Part shown: positions 4,697 to 7,004 of the stretch, piece after piece
How the letters are laid out: every line of letters begins with the position of its first letter
Numbering within the stretch: position 1 is the stretch's first letter
Assembly (NCBI GenBank): GCA_964523165.1
Contig: CAZFXZ010000034.1
Coordinates: 1-7,004 of the forward strand
Origin: CAZFXZ01 sp964523165
GTDB lineage: Bacteria; Patescibacteriota; Patescibacteriia; JACRDY01
Length of the DNA: 7,004 bases
Direction of reading: 5' to 3'
The notes under the pieces: generated by a model
Databases searched by the model: none
What the model saw: only the letters and a program-made list of their open reading frames with translations
Told to the model about the DNA's origin: nothing
Translations under genes and position numbers: made by a program

Positions 4697-5575
4697 ATGT
4701 GGGATCAAAAGTTTCTGTCTCAAGAAATCTTTGGTTTCGCGGGGTTGTCCTTCGAAGCCAAAGTCCAAGCCGCTCATTACGGCCTGCGTTATATGGCTGA
4801 AGCCATTCATTTGGTCGCCCGTCAGCCTTTCGTCGACGACTCCGATCTTTGGATTGACGACAAGTGGCCCAATTCACGATTGGTCCAAGAAGTCACGACC
4901 TTGATCGGTCAACCAACGATTGACTTTGTCTGGTCGGCGCCCTATCACGATGCCAAATTTTTGGCCTGGGTCGATCAACCGCTGGGCGCCGTGCTGGGTC
5001 AAAGTGCTTGGTGGTGGAAATTGCACTTGGCCGGTATCCACTACGTTGGCGATTGGCTGAGAGTTGTACCGCCCAATAATGTCGCCGGTTGGTTTGATGG
5101 TTATCGAAAAGGTAAAATGCCTTTTCGACCGGCCTGCCTGCCACCGCACGATTGGTCGGGGCCGCTCTGTCCACCCCGTGAATGGCAAAAAGAAATGGCC
5201 AGCTTTACGGCGGCTATAAGGCGTCGAATTGTCAGTCAATTTTTGGCTGACCAAAATGATGTTGGCCTATACGGCCTGGCCTTACCCAAAGGCTTGTCGC
5301 TACTGTGGTATCACCAATGGAATTATCGGCAAGAATGGTGGGACGTCTGGTCCAACCTCTACAAAGCCGAGCCCGAGATAAAAACTGTCGGCGAATTGTT
5401 AAGCTGGGACGTGACCAGCCTGAGTCGCCATGACTGTTTTGATCTGGAGCGCGCCAAATTCGTCGAACTTCGGCTGTCCTTGGCCGGTCTGCGATTTGGT
5501 ATGACCAGAACAGATTTTCGGGCTTTTTTGCGCGACTTGGGCCTGACCGTCACAACCGGTCGGCCGAAGCATTAA
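4697..5575 (+). CDS. Tryptophan-rich protein of unknown function
   Basis: I do not recognise this 292-residue protein. By hand count it has 18 Trp (about 6%, several times the usual share), including WWW near residue 105 and a run of five in the WYHQWNYRQEWWDVW stretch near 218-232. There is no signal peptide and no clear membrane helix, so a soluble cytoplasmic protein is likely. The N-terminal part (about 1-70) looks helical. A central segment near 145-165 holds CLPPHDW then CPPREW, whose Cys-His-Cys could bind metal or be structural; this is speculative. The end (after about 245) looks like a helical domain rich in Arg, Leu and Phe. It is a single-gene unit: SD at 4685-4690, own terminator overlapping the stop codon, and a preceding terminator. 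About 54% GC over 4741-4860 (hand count), above its neighbours. The strong SD and uninterrupted frame make it a real gene. Confidence 0.85.
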   Translation: MWDQKFLSQEIFGFAGLSFEAKVQAAHYGLRYMAEAIHLVARQPFVDDSDLWIDDKWPNSRLVQEVTTLIGQPTIDFVWSAPYHDAKFLAWVDQPLGAVLGQSAWWWKLHLAGIHYVGDWLRVVPPNNVAGWFDGYRKGKMPFRPACLPPHDWSGPLCPPREWQKEMASFTAAIRRRIVSQFLADQNDVGLYGLALPKGLSLLWYHQWNYRQEWWDVWSNLYKAEPEIKTVGELLSWDVTSLSRHDCFDLERAKFVELRLSLAGLRFGMTRTDFRAFLRDLGLTVTTGRPKH

Positions 5576-5599
5576 CCGTTTTAAAACAACGGTTTTTTT
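5574..5599 (+). terminator. Terminator overlapping the stop codon of the Trp-rich protein gene
   Basis: AACCGTT (5574-5580) pairs perfectly with AACGGTT (5588-5594) across a seven-base loop, with seven T at 5593-5599. The first arm begins inside the TAA at 5573-5575, the same arrangement as at 845. Confidence 0.9.
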
Positions 5600-5640
5600 A
5601 TCCCTTGAATTTAATAGCCAAAAGAGTAAGCTAAACAGAC

Positions 5641-5651
5641 TATATTATTAT
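5641..5651 (+). promoter_or_regulatory. Possible -10 region of gdhA
   Basis: Overlapping TATATT (5641-5646) and TATTAT (5643-5648 and 5646-5651) lie 10-15 bases before the ATG. The last has the same 10-base gap as the TrxB-like gene. No good -35 is found 16-18 bases upstream, so this rests on the -10 and on position alone. No SD is present. Confidence 0.4.
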
Positions 5652-5661
5652 TGATTTTTTT

Positions 5662-6906
5662 ATGGCTAACGCTTTTGCTAATGCTTTAAAACAACTCGAT
5701 CGGGCCGTGGCTTATTTAGAGGTGGAGCCGGAAATTTTAAATAAATTAAAATCACCCAAACGAGCTTTAAACTTTTCCGTGCCGGTCGAAATGGATGACG
5801 GCAGTATTAAAAATTTTGAAGGTTATCGCGTGCAATATAACGACGCCCGTGGGCCATTCAAAGGCGGGATCAGATTTTATCCCAAAGCCGATATTAATGA
5901 AGTCAAAGCTTTGGCTTTTTGGATGACTATCAAGTGCGCCGTCGTCGGCATTCCTTTGGGCGGCGGTAAGGGCGGTGTAAAAGTTGACCCTCGGCATATG
6001 TCGATTGGCGAATTGGAAAATTTAACACGCAGTTACACTCGAGCTATTGCCGAACACATTGGTCCGGATAAAGATATCCCGGCACCCGACGTTTATACCA
6101 ATCCGCAAATCATGGCTTGGATCATGGATGAGTATTCCAAGATCAAAGGCTATCCCGAGCCAGCCGTCGTGACCGGCAAGCCGTTGGCGGTCGGTGGCTC
6201 GCAAGGTCGCGATAGTGCAACGGGTCAAGGCGCGTTTTATGTGTTGCAAAAAATTTCTCAAAAATTAAAATTAACACCGGCCAAAACCACCATCGTCATT
6301 CAAGGTTTTGGTAATGCTGGTTATCACATTGCCAGATTGGCTGCGGCCGAAGGTTATAAAATAGTTGGTTTGTCCGATTCTCAAGGCGGTATTATAACCG
6401 GTAAAAATATCAGTTTTGATCCGGATAGCATCATGAAGATCAAAAAAGAAAAAGGCGAACTGCATGATGATAAAGTTGATTATAAAAAAGTCAACAATGA
6501 AAAACTTTTAGAAACCGACTGTGATATTTTAATCCCGGCCGCTTTGGAAAATCAGATTACGGAAAAAAACGCCGGAAAAATTAAAGCCAAAGTGATTTTG
6601 GAGGTGGCCAACGGTCCAGTCACGCCGGAAGCTGATTTGAAATTGGAGAAAAAGAGCGTCGTGGTGGTACCAGACGTTTTGACCAACGCCGGCGGGGTGA
6701 CCGTTTCTTACTTTGAATGGGTGCAAAATCGCAGTCGCGATTATTGGACAGAAAAAGTTGTCTTTGAGAAATTGCAACAGATTATGGACAGATCTTTTGA
6801 TGAGGTTTGGACCGTAGCTCAAGCAAAAAAAATCTCTTTACGTACAGCGGCTTTTGTCTTGGCGGTCGAGCGGGTGGCCGAAGCTATGAAATTACGGGGG
6901 TATTAA
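5662..6906 (+). CDS. gdhA: Glutamate dehydrogenase (Glu/Leu/Phe/Val dehydrogenase family)
   Basis: Cytoplasmic enzyme for reversible oxidative deamination of glutamate to 2-oxoglutarate and ammonia, linking amino acid and carbon metabolism; usually a hexamer. The 414 residues match the family's compact form. The substrate domain shows GPFKGGIRFYP with K67, then K91 and the catalytic K103 in PLGGGKGGV, and the catalytic D143 in PAPDV. GGSQGRDSATGQG opens the dinucleotide domain, with the Rossmann motif GFGNAG at 215-220. NVLTNAGG-type sequence (DVLTNAGGVTVSYFEW) follows near 339-353, and the C-terminal helix is complete. All motifs are intact. NAD versus NADP preference cannot be settled by eye, and Leu/Phe dehydrogenase activity is less likely given the length and motifs. 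The ATG at 5662 has no SD; a -10-like TATTAT lies 10 bases upstream. The gene stands alone after a terminator, so it is probably monocistronic, or leads genes beyond the window. Confidence 0.95.
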   Translation: MANAFANALKQLDRAVAYLEVEPEILNKLKSPKRALNFSVPVEMDDGSIKNFEGYRVQYNDARGPFKGGIRFYPKADINEVKALAFWMTIKCAVVGIPLGGGKGGVKVDPRHMSIGELENLTRSYTRAIAEHIGPDKDIPAPDVYTNPQIMAWIMDEYSKIKGYPEPAVVTGKPLAVGGSQGRDSATGQGAFYVLQKISQKLKLTPAKTTIVIQGFGNAGYHIARLAAAEGYKIVGLSDSQGGIITGKNISFDPDSIMKIKKEKGELHDDKVDYKKVNNEKLLETDCDILIPAALENQITEKNAGKIKAKVILEVANGPVTPEADLKLEKKSVVVVPDVLTNAGGVTVSYFEWVQNRSRDYWTEKVVFEKLQQIMDRSFDEVWTVAQAKKISLRTAAFVLAVERVAEAMKLRGY

Positions 6907-6916
6907 CAAAGAAGAG

Positions 6917-6946
6917 ATCCCTCTCTGCCTATCGGCAGCTCGGGAT
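6917..6946 (+). repeat. Two-part hairpin after gdhA, possible terminator
   Basis: ATCCC (6917-6921) pairs with GGGAT (6942-6946) and, inside a symmetric 3-base internal loop, CTGCC (6925-6929) pairs with GGCAG (6934-6938) around a TATC loop. TTTT follows at 6951-6954 but is offset by four bases, so it is an imperfect intrinsic terminator. A competing stem, CCTATC (6928-6933) with GATAGG (6944-6949), uses the same bases. It starts 10 bases after the gdhA stop. Confidence 0.55.
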
Positions 6947-6967
6947 AGGATTTTAGATTTAGTTTAG

Positions 6968-6997
6968 AATTACATGCTATAGTATAAGCATGTAATT
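6968..6997. repeat. Perfect 11-bp inverted repeat with 8-base centre, at the window's right end
   Basis: AATTACATGCT (6968-6978) and AGCATGTAATT (6987-6997) are exact inverted copies around ATAGTATA, with TTTTATTTA at the edge. The centre holds -10-like hexamers (TATAGT at 6978-6983, TATAAG at 6983-6988), though no -35 is convincing. It could be an operator over the promoter of the next gene, or an AT-rich bidirectional terminator; the window ends too soon to decide. Confidence 0.6.
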
Positions 6998-7004
6998 TTA
7001 TTTA

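Noticed and set aside
4606..4904. Short open frames overlapping the start of the Trp-rich gene
   Set aside because: They have no SD and cross the terminator at 4648-4669 or the coding sequence of the SD-supported gene.
4874..5553. Minus-strand open frames inside the Trp-rich gene
   Set aside because: No initiation signals; they arise because the coding strand has few minus-strand stop complements.
1..7004. Alternative genetic code with UGA as Gly or Trp
   Set aside because: All genes end in TAA at expected family lengths, and no in-frame TGA is needed to complete any of them.
1..7004. tRNA, rRNA, CRISPR array, transposase or phage genes
   Set aside because: No cloverleaf, regular spaced repeat, transposase-like frame or phage structural protein was seen on either strand.

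Overview
The window reads as a compact bacterial chromosome segment of about 47% GC by eye, in the standard code: all eight genes end in TAA and no in-frame TGA has to be read through. The short IF2 (667 residues), the very small membrane proteins, the tight spacing and the partial redox inventory fit a Patescibacteria/CPR-type genome. That assignment is an inference; nothing here fixes the taxonomy.

Layout, left to right: (1) a DsbB/BdbC-family disulfide-generating membrane protein (8-514) whose upstream region lies outside the window; (2) an 83-residue two-helix membrane protein (595-846) with its own promoter, strong Shine-Dalgarno (SD) and terminator; (3) infB (921-2924) and trxA (2942-3268), 17 bases apart and sharing one terminator; (4) on the minus strand, an 82-residue two-helix membrane protein (3339-3587) converging on trxA; (5) diverging from it, a thioredoxin-reductase-like flavoprotein (3695-4621) that has lost the redox CxxC; (6) an unrecognised Trp-rich 292-residue protein (4697-5575); (7) a glutamate dehydrogenase (5662-6906), followed by two inverted repeats.

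How the genes work together: DsbB-like, thioredoxin and the TrxB-like protein cover thiol oxidation outside and dithiol chemistry inside the cell. The reductase cannot use the normal TrxB mechanism, so the electron source for this thioredoxin is open. IF2 drives translation initiation, and GDH links glutamate to 2-oxoglutarate and ammonia.

The most interesting pattern is a split in gene architecture. Three genes that I cannot assign a function to (595, minus-strand 3587, 4697) have a strong SD 5-6 bases before ATG and a terminator hairpin that overlaps the stop codon, and all three are GC-richer than the core genes. The recognisable core genes (infB, trxA, TrxB-like, gdhA) have no SD. For infB and TrxB-like, a -35/-10 pair with 17-base spacing ends only 9-10 bases before ATG, which predicts leaderless or nearly leaderless mRNAs.
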